NCBI GenBank assembly: GCA_035301265.1
Contig: DATGUP010000020.1
Coordinates: 50,467-114,466, forward strand
Reading direction: 5' to 3'
Length of the DNA stretch: 64,000 bases
Source of the DNA: DATGUP01 sp035301265
GTDB taxonomy: Bacteria; Bacillota; Bacilli; Bacillales; Amphibacillaceae
In this document: piece by piece, positions 54,073-62,257 of the stretch
Layout of the letters: every line of letters begins with the position of its first letter
How positions within the stretch are numbered: the stretch's first letter is position 1
Program-made: the position numbers and the translations under genes
The notes under the pieces: model-generated
Seen by the model: only the letters and a program-made list of their open reading frames with translations
The model's database searches: none
What the model was told of the DNA's origin: nothing

Positions 54073-54501
54073 ATGGATAACAATACGATTTTTGAATTAA
54101 TTCGTACAACGGAATTGCTTAACGATGAATCGATGCTCAAGTTTACGAAGTCTTTTGAATACAATGTTGGTATTTCTCAAATCTTAGTTTTAGACGAGCT
54201 CGCCCAAAAGGGAGCACAAATGCAGTCTGTTTTGGCAAAGGAATTAGACTACACACCAGGTGCCATGACTAATATCGCCAACAAGCTGATCAATGAAGGT
54301 TACGCCGAACGAAAATATAGTGATTCCGACCGGCGCAAGGTGTTGCTTTCGATTACAGATAAAGGTCTTGATGTTTTAAAGAAAGCAGAACAAAGAGGGC
54401 AAGAAATGCGAAAAGAAATGTATTCCGTCCTGACTGATGAAGAAGTCGAACAACTTCTAGCCATTAATAAAAAGCTGCTGGCATACTTGCGAAAAGAATA
54501 G
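54073..54501 (+). CDS. MarR family transcriptional regulator
   Basis: 142 residues. The winged helix is visible as ILVLDELAQKGAQMQSVLAKELDYTPGAMTNIANKLINEGYAERKYSDSDRRKVLLSITDKG; the DRR wing motif is near 85. It lies between two SDR genes, 15 bases after the first, and probably controls the operon in response to a small aromatic or carboxylic ligand. Confidence 0.88.
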   Translation: MDNNTIFELIRTTELLNDESMLKFTKSFEYNVGISQILVLDELAQKGAQMQSVLAKELDYTPGAMTNIANKLINEGYAERKYSDSDRRKVLLSITDKGLDVLKKAEQRGQEMRKEMYSVLTDEEVEQLLAINKKLLAYLRKE

Positions 54502-54536
54502 ACTCAGAGAAAAACGGTTTACAGGAGGTAGGCAAA

Positions 54537-55340
54537 ATGAGAAGAGTGGAAGGAAAAATCGCTTTAGTAACGGGCGGAGCTTCTGGTATTGGACTGGCAA
54601 CCGCGCGTTTGCTTGCTAAAGAAGGAGCCAAAGTCGTGATTGGCGACTTTAATGAAGAAGGGGCAAAATCGGCAGCAGAATCTATCAACCAACAAGGCGG
54701 AATAGCTGCAGGTATTTTCCTTGATGCCGGTGAGGAAGCATCGATCAAAGAAGCGGTCGAATATACGGTGGATACGTATGGTCCATTGACCGTTTTGTTT
54801 AATAATGTCGGTTTGACAAATCTGCAAAAAGACATAGATGTCGTTCATATCGATTTGAACGAATGGGATCGATTGATGAATGTCAATACGAAAAGCGTTC
54901 TCCTTGGCAGCCGCTATGCGATTCCGTATATGAAAGAAGCCGGCGGTGGGTCGATCATTAACACTGCTTCTATGGCTGCTTTTACATCGGATGTGATCCG
55001 CTCAGCATACGGTGCATCGAAAGCGGCTGTAACGAATTTGACGCGTTATATTGCCACGCAGTATGGGAAAGATAATATTCGTTGTAATGCGGTTGCACCG
55101 GGGCTTATTTTAACCCCAGCAGCCAAAAATAACATGCCGTCTGCTGTATTGGAAATTTTCAAAAGACATAATGCCTTACCATATAACGGGGAGCCGGAAG
55201 ATATTGGATATACCGTGCTATTTCTAGCCTCGGATGAGTCCAAATACATTACCGGCCAGACGATTCAAGTCGAAGGCGGGCACTATATTGGTAATCCGAC
55301 GATTGCCGATATGCAAGCATTTATGGACAATGCGAATTAA
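54537..55340 (+). CDS. SDR family dehydrogenase (island copy 2)
   Basis: 267 residues. TGGASGIGLAT near 13, NNVGLT near 92, Ser in NTASMAAF near 145 and YGASK near 161; APGLILTPA follows. It ends with the SDR C-terminal TGQTIQVEGGHY plus a short helical extension. AGGAGG precedes the ATG. It probably uses NAD(P)(H) on a hydroxyacyl or keto compound. It is in the same transcript as MarR. Confidence 0.88.
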   Translation: MRRVEGKIALVTGGASGIGLATARLLAKEGAKVVIGDFNEEGAKSAAESINQQGGIAAGIFLDAGEEASIKEAVEYTVDTYGPLTVLFNNVGLTNLQKDIDVVHIDLNEWDRLMNVNTKSVLLGSRYAIPYMKEAGGGSIINTASMAAFTSDVIRSAYGASKAAVTNLTRYIATQYGKDNIRCNAVAPGLILTPAAKNNMPSAVLEIFKRHNALPYNGEPEDIGYTVLFLASDESKYITGQTIQVEGGHYIGNPTIADMQAFMDNAN

Positions 55341-55430
55341 GCGACAAAGCTCTTTTCGAATCAATTCGCTTCAATGCGTAACAGCCTGTTTGAAGTTTGT
55401 TAACACGATTTCATTATGGAGGGATTTTTC

Positions 55431-56183
55431 ATGGGTCGATTGGACAATAAAGTGGCACTGATTACAGGAGCTGGTGGTGGACAAGGAAAAGAAGAGGCGC
55501 TTCTGTTTGCTAAAGAAGGCGCCAAAGTCGTTATAACCGATGTTCAAGAAGATAAGGTAAAAGAAGTCGCCTCTGAAATTAAGGCCAACGGAGGCGAGGC
55601 TATCGGGATTTTCCATGATGTGGCTGATGAAGACAATTGGAAAGATGTCGTTAAAAAGGCTGTGGATGCATTCGGAACCATTGACGTGCTGGTTAATAAT
55701 GCTGGCGTGTCTATCAATGTCAAGTTGCACGAAACGAGTTTAGAACAATGGAATAAAATTATGGATATCAACTTGACAGGCACGTTTTTAGGGATGAAGC
55801 ATGTTATCCCGGTCATGTTGGAAAATGGGTCAGGAAGCATCATCAACATCTCTTCGATTTCGGGCTTAACTGGCGGAGGCGGCGCCAATCCATATACCGC
55901 ATCCAAAGGAGCAGTGCGCATGCTAACAAAAGCAGCTGCGGTCGATTATGCAAAAGATAACATCCGCGTCAATTCCGTCCACCCGGGAGTGATTATTACA
56001 CCGATGACCGAAGAGATGTTCAAAGATGAAAAAATGCTTTCCTGGGCGCATTCGGTTACACCGCTTCCATACTTAGGAAAGCCTATGGATGTAGCACAGG
56101 GTGTGTTATATCTAGCATCAGATGAATCGCGATTTGTCACGGGGATTGAACTGCCGATCGAAGGCGGTTATACAGCAAAATAA
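55431..56183 (+). CDS. SDR family dehydrogenase (island copy 3)
   Basis: About 250 residues. TGAGGGQGKEEA near 12, NNAGVS near 89, ISSISG near 139 and the catalytic YTASK near 155. HPGVIITPM and TGIELPIEGGYTAK resemble 3-alpha/20-beta-hydroxysteroid dehydrogenase-like SDRs, although the true substrate is unknown. The second ATG (55431) is used; the first at 55416 forms part of ATGGAGGG. The same initiation block precedes island copy 1. Confidence 0.88.
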   Translation: MGRLDNKVALITGAGGGQGKEEALLFAKEGAKVVITDVQEDKVKEVASEIKANGGEAIGIFHDVADEDNWKDVVKKAVDAFGTIDVLVNNAGVSINVKLHETSLEQWNKIMDINLTGTFLGMKHVIPVMLENGSGSIINISSISGLTGGGGANPYTASKGAVRMLTKAAAVDYAKDNIRVNSVHPGVIITPMTEEMFKDEKMLSWAHSVTPLPYLGKPMDVAQGVLYLASDESRFVTGIELPIEGGYTAK

Positions 56184-56209
56184 CAGCAATGATTTAGAAA
56201 GGGAGAAAG

Positions 56210-57469
56210 ATGGGAACAACAAAGAGAAAACTTCATTTCGCATGGCTCGTTTTAATCGGACTTTGTATAATGGTTGGCCTCGGTAAAGGAATAAATAATG
56301 CAGCTGGATTATTTTTAACACCTGTTTCAAAAGATATTGGCGTTGGCATGGGCAATTTAACATTGTATTTAAGCGTCTCAGCTATCGTCACAATGATTTT
56401 CCTACCGATCGGTGGCAAGCTGATGAACAAATTTGATACAAAGCTGTTGCTGACGGCTGCCATTATCTTGCAAGCTGGTTCCTATGCGGTATTTGGTCTT
56501 ATGAATTCGGTATGGGGTTGGTATATATTTGCCATCCCTCTTGCTGTTGGCGGTGTGTTTATTACTGTTATCGCAGGACCAGTTTTAATCAATCAGTGGT
56601 TTAAAAAGCGAAACGGTCTTGCGCTTGGTATTATGGGAGCTTCGGTTGGATTATTGGGTGTGATTATCCAGCCGGTTATTGGTCAATTGATTTCGTCCCA
56701 AGGATGGCGAGCTTCTTATATAATTGTAGGGCTTGGTATTATTGTTATCGTTGTGCCGATTATTTTGTTTTTGCTTCGAAAAGATCCTAAGAGTATAGGT
56801 ATGCTTCCATATGGCGCTGACGAAAAAAAGGATGCGAACAATATTGAAATCGGTGCTGAAGATCGTGGCATTTCGTTTGCAGATGCCAAAAAATCAGCGG
56901 CTTTTTTCGCCTTAATCATTTTCTTCTTTATGATTACATCATTTAGCAGTTTTGCTATTCATATTCCGACATATTTGATCAATCAAGGATTCGATGTTGG
57001 TTTTGCCGGAAATGTCATGGCGGCACAAATGGTCGGTCTCTTCATCGGATCGTTGGCGTTTGGATATTTAACGGATAAAATCGGCGCTAAAAAGACAACT
57101 CTTCTAGCGATGATTATTGGTTTAATATCTATCGTTCTCCTCTTGTTCTTCGCAAAAAATGCTATCGTCATTGCGATTGCCGTTGGTTTGTTTGGTTTAG
57201 TAACAGCCTCGATCGGAACGTTGGCTCCGGCGATCACGACTGAATTATTTGGCAACCGGGACTATAGTCAAATCTATTCAACGGTTTCTATGGGATTGGC
57301 TGTTGCTTCTATTGTTGCTTTGCCGGTATATGGGTATGTGTTTGATTTGACAGGAGGTTATACAGCAGCTCTATATACTATCATCGTTTTATTGCTGATC
57401 AGTATAGCTTGTATCATCATCGGCTTCCGGAGCAAGGCGAAAATGGTTCAGAAAGGTTTATGGAGGTAG
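56210..57469 (+). CDS. MFS carrier, OFA/monocarboxylate-like
   Basis: 419 residues and twelve helices. FAWLVLIGLCIMVGLGKGI, the INQWFKKRNGLALGIMGASVG segment in helix 4-5 and the DPKSIGMLPYG loop after helix 6 are typical of the OFA (oxalate:formate antiporter) and bacterial monocarboxylate porter branch. It lies 26 bases after SDR 3 and probably moves the organic acid handled by the island, or a product of it. Confidence 0.85.
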   Translation: MGTTKRKLHFAWLVLIGLCIMVGLGKGINNAAGLFLTPVSKDIGVGMGNLTLYLSVSAIVTMIFLPIGGKLMNKFDTKLLLTAAIILQAGSYAVFGLMNSVWGWYIFAIPLAVGGVFITVIAGPVLINQWFKKRNGLALGIMGASVGLLGVIIQPVIGQLISSQGWRASYIIVGLGIIVIVVPIILFLLRKDPKSIGMLPYGADEKKDANNIEIGAEDRGISFADAKKSAAFFALIIFFFMITSFSSFAIHIPTYLINQGFDVGFAGNVMAAQMVGLFIGSLAFGYLTDKIGAKKTTLLAMIIGLISIVLLLFFAKNAIVIAIAVGLFGLVTASIGTLAPAITTELFGNRDYSQIYSTVSMGLAVASIVALPVYGYVFDLTGGYTAALYTIIVLLLISIACIIIGFRSKAKMVQKGLWR

Positions 57470-57499
57470 GGCGTTTTTCTGTCCGTCTTTAGTGAAAGT

Positions 57500-57541
57500 A
57501 ACGCTTCTTCTGGTTGTTACGGCCAGAAGAAGCGTTTTTTG
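57500..57541 (+). terminator. Terminator of the SDR-MFS operon
   Basis: Perfect 14-base AACGCTTCTTCTGG stem followed by TTTTTTG. Confidence 0.87.
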
Positions 57542-57797
57542 ATTGACGACTCGAAAGTGCATCCCATTTCATTTTTTATGGAGTTGAATAAAACCGGATG
57601 CAATTGAGAGCCGCCGATGCCTCTGATCTGCGGAGCATTCAGACGGGGAATCATCTAGTCTTGGTAGATGTACGGTCTCTTTTTTTTATGAATGTAGAAT
57701 GAGAACAGTTGATCCTTGATCTATTCGACTGCCGGTAAAAAGAGACTTTCTTTTTACCGATTTTATTTACCTAAACCATCTGCATGAAAGCAGCGGT
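57542..57797. other. Short non-coding stretch with a second T-tailed hairpin
   Basis: A CATCTA/TAGATG stem flanked by AGAC and GTCT ends in eight T at 57641-57687 on the plus strand, although the operon terminator lies just before. A small RNA is possible but no clear promoter or family motif is seen. At 57734-57760 a CGGTAAAAAGA inverted repeat lies near the end of the convergent nhaC gene. Confidence 0.35.
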
Positions 57798-59204
57798 TTA
57801 TCCAGCATTTTCATTTTTACGATAAGCTGTATTGTATGTTACAGCTATCGTCCACCCGGTGAAACCGAACAGTATATTTATTAATGGAACGAGAAATACA
57901 AAAAATGCAAACGGTAGAAATTGCCCCGGATTTAAATGGAAAATATTTGCGGCAAAAACAGTAGGGATGCTCCAAGGAACAAGTGTGATGCCGACGGTTC
58001 CTGCGGCTTCAGTACAACGGGATAAATTTTTAGTCGCAAGTCTCATATCTTTATATTTTTGTACAAATGTTCGCGCGGGTAAAATATTCGATAAATACTG
58101 CTCCCCGCTTGCGAGAGCAACGATAAATGTCGATAAAATAGTCGCTGTGATCAACGAACCAGTCGTTTTAATTTTGTCAATCGCTCGTCGTGTGATCGCT
58201 TCGAAGGCACCCGTTTTTTCCAAAACACCACCGAGTGCTGTCGCTAGAATGATCAACCCGATGGTATCCATCATGGAAAGCAATCCACCATGATGCAGCA
58301 AGGCGTCGAGATCAGCGCTGCCAGACTCTTTTGTAAAACCATTTGTCATAATTTGGACAATATCCCCTACTGCATATTTTTGCACCGGTATGGCTAGAAT
58401 GGCGCCTAACATGCTAATACCTATAAGAGCAGGAATGGCAGGTGTGCGCATAGCTAGCAAAATAATAGCTAATACAGGGATTAACAATAGCAACGGGTGG
58501 ATAACAAATGCATTTGTCAGCCCTGTTTTAAGCTCGGTGATAACGGATGTATCAACTGTTCCTATTACATTATCCGAATTACTGATGATGCCATAAAACA
58601 TTATTGTAATGAAAAACGCTGGTAACGTATCCCACAGCATATGTTTCACATGGCTGAACAAATCGGTTTCTGCCATTACTGAAGCAATATTTGTCGTATC
58701 AGAAGCTGGTGATAATTTATCACCAAAAAATGCACCAGAAATAATCGCTCCGGCTACTAATCCCGGTGAAAAGCCGAGTCCGTCACCAATGGCCATAAAC
58801 GCAATACCGATCGTTGCTATTGATGTGAATGAGCTCCCAAGCGTGATCGACACGATACCGGTAATGATGGAAGCAACCGGAACAAACCACGACGGATGAA
58901 TCATGGATAGTCCATAGTAAATAATCGTAGGAATAATCCCGCTCGCTATCCACGTACCAATGATCGTTCCAATGATCAAGAGGATAAATATTGCAGGAAG
59001 CGCACGCGACACTCCATTTGCCATCATTTTCTCCACTTCTTTCCATTTCCAGCCGTGAAAAACTGCTACAATAGCAGCGGCAATCGTACCTACTAAAAGA
59101 GGAATATGCATCCCCGTATCCCAAATAAATACTGAAAGCATCGCCGCTAAAATAAGCATAAGAAGGGGTGTCGCTGCTGCAGTGAGTGATAACGGTCGTC
59201 TCAT
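57798..59204 (-). CDS. NhaC-family transporter under T-box control, likely tyrosine uptake
   Basis: 468 residues and about twelve helices of the NhaC Na+/H+ antiporter family. Conserved parts include SFTSIATIGIAFMAIGDGLG, SGAFFGDKLSPASDTTN, SGEQYLSNILPARTF and RCTEAAGTVGITLVPWSIPT. Members regulated by tyrosine T-boxes (YheL-type) have been predicted to be tyrosine transporters. Here two T-box leaders with a UAC-compatible specifier precede it, so amino acid transport is likelier than pH homeostasis. GGGGGA precedes the ATG. Confidence 0.85.
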   Translation of the reverse strand: MRRPLSLTAAATPLLMLILAAMLSVFIWDTGMHIPLLVGTIAAAIVAVFHGWKWKEVEKMMANGVSRALPAIFILLIIGTIIGTWIASGIIPTIIYYGLSMIHPSWFVPVASIITGIVSITLGSSFTSIATIGIAFMAIGDGLGFSPGLVAGAIISGAFFGDKLSPASDTTNIASVMAETDLFSHVKHMLWDTLPAFFITIMFYGIISNSDNVIGTVDTSVITELKTGLTNAFVIHPLLLLIPVLAIILLAMRTPAIPALIGISMLGAILAIPVQKYAVGDIVQIMTNGFTKESGSADLDALLHHGGLLSMMDTIGLIILATALGGVLEKTGAFEAITRRAIDKIKTTGSLITATILSTFIVALASGEQYLSNILPARTFVQKYKDMRLATKNLSRCTEAAGTVGITLVPWSIPTVFAANIFHLNPGQFLPFAFFVFLVPLINILFGFTGWTIAVTYNTAYRKNENAG

Positions 59205-59229
59205 GATGGAACGTCCCCCTTTTTGTTAT

Positions 59230-59449
59230 AAAAAAAGCTTTTCCACCCCTGAAACAGGGACGGAAAAGCTCCCGCGGTACCACCCTTATTAACAGATCGC
59301 TCTGTTCGCTCGAAATCGATAACGGCCGAAGCCGGAAAAAGTTCAGCTCCCGATGTGTAATTCGCTCATGCAGCTTGTCTGGTTTGCACCGTCCACCAGA
59401 TCTCTTATTTTCAAGTCCTGCATGGCTACTGGAATCGTTCCTCGCTTTT
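59230..59449 (-). promoter_or_regulatory. T-box leader, gene-proximal copy
   Basis: Complete T-box on the minus strand: a Stem I base (GCGAGGAACGATTCCAGTAG), an apical CTGGTGGACGGTGCAAACCAG-type stem and a specifier loop reading GAAUUACACAU with UAC at 59357-59359. The invariant AAGGGTGGTACCGCG is at 59273-59287. A GAGCTTTTCC/GGAAAAGCTT terminator with a seven-T run follows. Uncharged tRNA binding should prevent termination. Confidence 0.92.
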
Positions 59450-59474
59450 ATTTATATACAATTTTATAGCAACT

Positions 59475-59689
59475 AAAAAGCCTTTTCTCCCAACCTAGGG
59501 ACGAAAAGGCTTCCGCGGTACCACCCTTATTAACAGATCGCTCTGTTCGCTCGAAATCGATAACGGCCGAAGCCGGAAAAAGTTCAGCTCCCGATGTGTA
59601 ATTCGCCATGCAGCTTGTCTGGTTTGCACCATCCACCAGATCTCTTATTTTCAAGCCCTGCAAAGCTACTGGAATCGTTCCTCGCTTTT
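59475..59689 (-). promoter_or_regulatory. T-box leader, promoter-proximal copy
   Basis: Almost identical to the gene-proximal copy, with UAC at 59598-59600, the T-box consensus at 59514-59528 and its own terminator (AAGCCTTTTC stem, then five T). The differences are a few bases in Stem I and a different terminator loop and arm. Two leaders in series should tighten control, since both terminators must be bypassed. Confidence 0.92.
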
Positions 59690-59709
59690 CATATATTAAG
59701 TTGAACATA

Positions 59710-59738
59710 ATGATAATGAATCAAAGAAAAATTGTCAA
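59710..59738 (-). promoter_or_regulatory. Promoter of the tandem T-box nhaC transcript
   Basis: Minus strand TTGACA, 17 bases, TATCAT. Transcription should begin near 59703, just before the first T-box. Confidence 0.75.
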
Positions 59739-59834
59739 TAGGTTTAGCGAATGTGCCCATATAGCCTAGCGCGTATCACATCGGTCTAAGACAGCACATA
59801 TAGTATTAAAAACGGTGCAAAGGAAGTGAAAAAT

Positions 59835-60077
59835 GTGGCGAACCGACTGAAAACATTGCAAACAAATACACCTGAAGAAGGGTTTGAATTAGCTGTTAAA
59901 CTCGCGCAAAAAGGAGTGGAGGTCACACAACCTTCAGAGAAGATTAGAAAAAAACTGCGTCCGAAATATTCGACGAACGCTGATAGCTTAATCGCTGCAT
60001 CCGAAGTGATTGCGATTCATTATCAAACTGTGGCTGCTGCTAACAACTATTGGAAAACAGGGTTAAATATTAAATAA
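59835..60077 (+). CDS. Small hypothetical protein
   Basis: About 80 residues, helical and basic in the middle, with no signal or membrane segment. Alternating PEEGFELAVKLAQKGVEVT and ADSLIAASEVIAIHYQTVAAANNYW segments. No family is recognised. GTG at 59835 lies nine bases after AAAGGAA; a GTG at 59826 abuts that site. It is monocistronic. Confidence 0.6.
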   Translation: MANRLKTLQTNTPEEGFELAVKLAQKGVEVTQPSEKIRKKLRPKYSTNADSLIAASEVIAIHYQTVAAANNYWKTGLNIK

Positions 60078-60800
60078 ACTAAGATACCGGACTGAATATT
60101 CGTCTGACAGCGTTTTTGTGAGAGGTTTGATGGACGGGCATTGGCAAATGTTTTTGGACTTATAAAAATCTCATAAGGTCGACACATGATTGTTTTGTAC
60201 TGTACTATGGATGAAATACTTCCCACAAGCAAGATAGCCCTCTGTCTGATGAGCAAGGCGATGCACATGCTTTAGCAAGGGACCCCTTTATGCATTCAAG
60301 GCATGGAGGGGTTTTGGTTTGTTGTATTTAAAAATGACATGAAGATGCGCTTCTTTTATATTTGCGTGAACTGGATTATTAGATGAACTGTTGCAAGTAC
60401 TTGAGAATACCGAGATGCGCAAAGCATTATCAAATAGAGTGCCCTGCAGATGGGGATGGCGGATATTTTAATGCCTTTAAAGAGAGGGAAAACAGGAGAA
60501 GTCCGCCTGTACGACAAAAGAACAAATGTATAAAGGGGACCTAACGAAAAGAATTTTTAAGTGTGCAAGTAAATATTCTCAAAGCACATGGATGCATGTG
60601 AAGCGATTATCAAGATAAACAGTAGTCCTACGGGGATCTCATGCGATGTCAAGCATTCTGTTGATGGCGACAGGAAGCTTTTTTGTGCACAGAGGAACGT
60701 TATTTGCTTGTTAAGCGCTGGGATGGCGGTTTAAAAGCGTTTATGACACTGTAAAACAAATAAAATTTTAGTTAAATATCAAGTTTGTTTTTAGTTTAAA
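60078..60800. other. Long non-coding stretch with one T-tailed hairpin
   Basis: At 60282-60318 an ACCCCT/AGGGGT stem with an inner TGC/GCA pair ends in GTTTTGGTTT and may terminate the small gene. The remainder has many stops in all frames and no ribosome site, and looks like eroded sequence. Confidence 0.4.
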
Positions 60801-60838
60801 TTAAAACGCTTTACATCGTCCAATTGAAATCGTATACT
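60801..60838 (+). promoter_or_regulatory. Promoter with LacI-type operator for the sugar porter
   Basis: TTTACA (60810-60815), 17 bases, TATACT (60833-60838). The -35 is overlapped by AAACGCTTT, a LacI/CcpA-type half-symmetric core (60804-60812). It suits either the downstream LacI-family regulator or CcpA. Confidence 0.6.
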
Positions 60839-60876
60839 CTAGATTGTGGATGACATCTTAGAAGGAGCTGAAGGAA

Positions 60877-62220
60877 ATGCGAGGTAAAATTATTAGTAAA
60901 AAATTGATCTTTTTCCTTGGCGCCCTAGGCGGGTTGCTATATGGATATGATATGGGCGTTATTTCTGGCGCCTTGTTGTTTATCAAAAATGATATTCCAT
61001 TAACAAGTTTTACCGAAGGACTCGTCGTCAGTTCCATGTTGATCGGGGCGATTTTTGGTTCTGGCTTTAGCGGGCCGCTTTCGGATTGGATGGGACGCCG
61101 CAAACTGGTGTTTATCATTTCCATCTTGTACATCATCGGGTCTTTGACGCTTGCAGCTGCCCCAAATATTACTGGACTTGTAACCGGTCGCTTAATTATC
61201 GGTTTGGCTGTTGGCGGTTCCACAGCTATCGTGCCCGTATATTTATCGGAAATGGCGCCAACTGAGCAGCGAGGCTCGTTAAGTTCATTAAACCAATTGA
61301 TGATAACAATCGGTATTCTATCTTCCTACTTAGTTAACTATGCGTTTGCGCCGATCGAAAGTTGGCGCTGGATGGTGGGGCTTGCTGTCGTTCCATCTGT
61401 CATCTTGATGATCGGTGTATTATTTATGCCGGAAAGCCCGCGGTGGCTTCTTGAGCATCGGAGCGAAGAAGAAGCGCGCAAAGTGATGAAGCTGACGCGC
61501 AAGCCAGAACAAATCGATCCGGAAATTGAAGAAATGCATGAAATTAATCGAATTTCAGAAAGTACATGGAATGTGTTAACATCATCTTGGATGCGACCTA
61601 CGTTGATTATTGGATGTTGTTTTGCTTTATTTCAACAAATTATTGGCGTTAACGCCATCATTTATTATGCACCAACGATTTTCACAAAAGCCGGTCTCGG
61701 TGATATGACATCTATTTTAGGCACAGTCGGAATTGGTTCTGTTAACGTGCTGATGACGATCGTTGCGATCATGATTATCGATAAAATTGATCGAAAGAAA
61801 TTGCTTGTCATTGGAAACATCGGCATGGTTTCATCACTTATCGTCATGGCGGTTCTTGTCTGGACAGTTGGTCTTGATTCCACCATGGGGGCATGGATTA
61901 TAGTCTTATGTCTGACATTGTTTATTATTTTCTTTGCCTTTACTTGGGGACCGATTTTGTGGGTGATGCTGCCAGAACTATTCCCAATGCGCGCTCGTGG
62001 TGCAGCCACAGGTATTGCAACACTAGTGTTGTCGATTGGCAGCCTACTTGTCGCTCAATTCTTCCCGATGATGTCCGAAGCTATGGGGATCGGTCAAGTA
62101 TTTCTCGTATTTGCTGTAATTGGCGTTCTCGCGCTTATTTTCGTTGTGAAATTCTTGCCCGAGACCCGCGGACGTAGTCTTGAAGAAATTGAAGCGGAGT
62201 TGCGCCGCCGCACATCATAA
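60877..62220 (+). CDS. Sugar porter family MFS transporter
   Basis: 447 residues, twelve helices, sugar:H+ symporter type. GALGGLLYGYDMGVISGAL near 10, SDWMGRRK after helix 2, PESPRWLLEHRSEEEA after helix 6, QQIIGVNAIIYYAPTIF in helix 7 and the final PETRGRSLEEIE are the family signatures. It resembles CsbC/YwtG/AraE-like pentose or hexose carriers. The adjacent regulator suggests sugar induction; the sugar is not identifiable. Confidence 0.92.
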   Translation: MRGKIISKKLIFFLGALGGLLYGYDMGVISGALLFIKNDIPLTSFTEGLVVSSMLIGAIFGSGFSGPLSDWMGRRKLVFIISILYIIGSLTLAAAPNITGLVTGRLIIGLAVGGSTAIVPVYLSEMAPTEQRGSLSSLNQLMITIGILSSYLVNYAFAPIESWRWMVGLAVVPSVILMIGVLFMPESPRWLLEHRSEEEARKVMKLTRKPEQIDPEIEEMHEINRISESTWNVLTSSWMRPTLIIGCCFALFQQIIGVNAIIYYAPTIFTKAGLGDMTSILGTVGIGSVNVLMTIVAIMIIDKIDRKKLLVIGNIGMVSSLIVMAVLVWTVGLDSTMGAWIIVLCLTLFIIFFAFTWGPILWVMLPELFPMRARGAATGIATLVLSIGSLLVAQFFPMMSEAMGIGQVFLVFAVIGVLALIFVVKFLPETRGRSLEEIEAELRRRTS

Positions 62221-62257
62221 ACATAAAAGTTACGTTGAACAAAGGGGGGCGAAAACG

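Noticed and set aside
57541..57690. Known riboswitch class (fluoride, preQ1, guanidine)
   Set aside because: None of the consensus cores could be matched, and no gene lies downstream on the same strand.
59220..59700. The repeated 220-base block as a transposable or simple direct repeat
   Set aside because: Both copies carry the full T-box consensus and terminators, so they are tandem riboswitches rather than a mobile repeat.
60801..60815. Full CcpA cre site at the sugar porter promoter
   Set aside because: Only the AANCGNTN core fits; both outer ends deviate from TG...CA, so it is listed just as a LacI/CcpA-type operator candidate.
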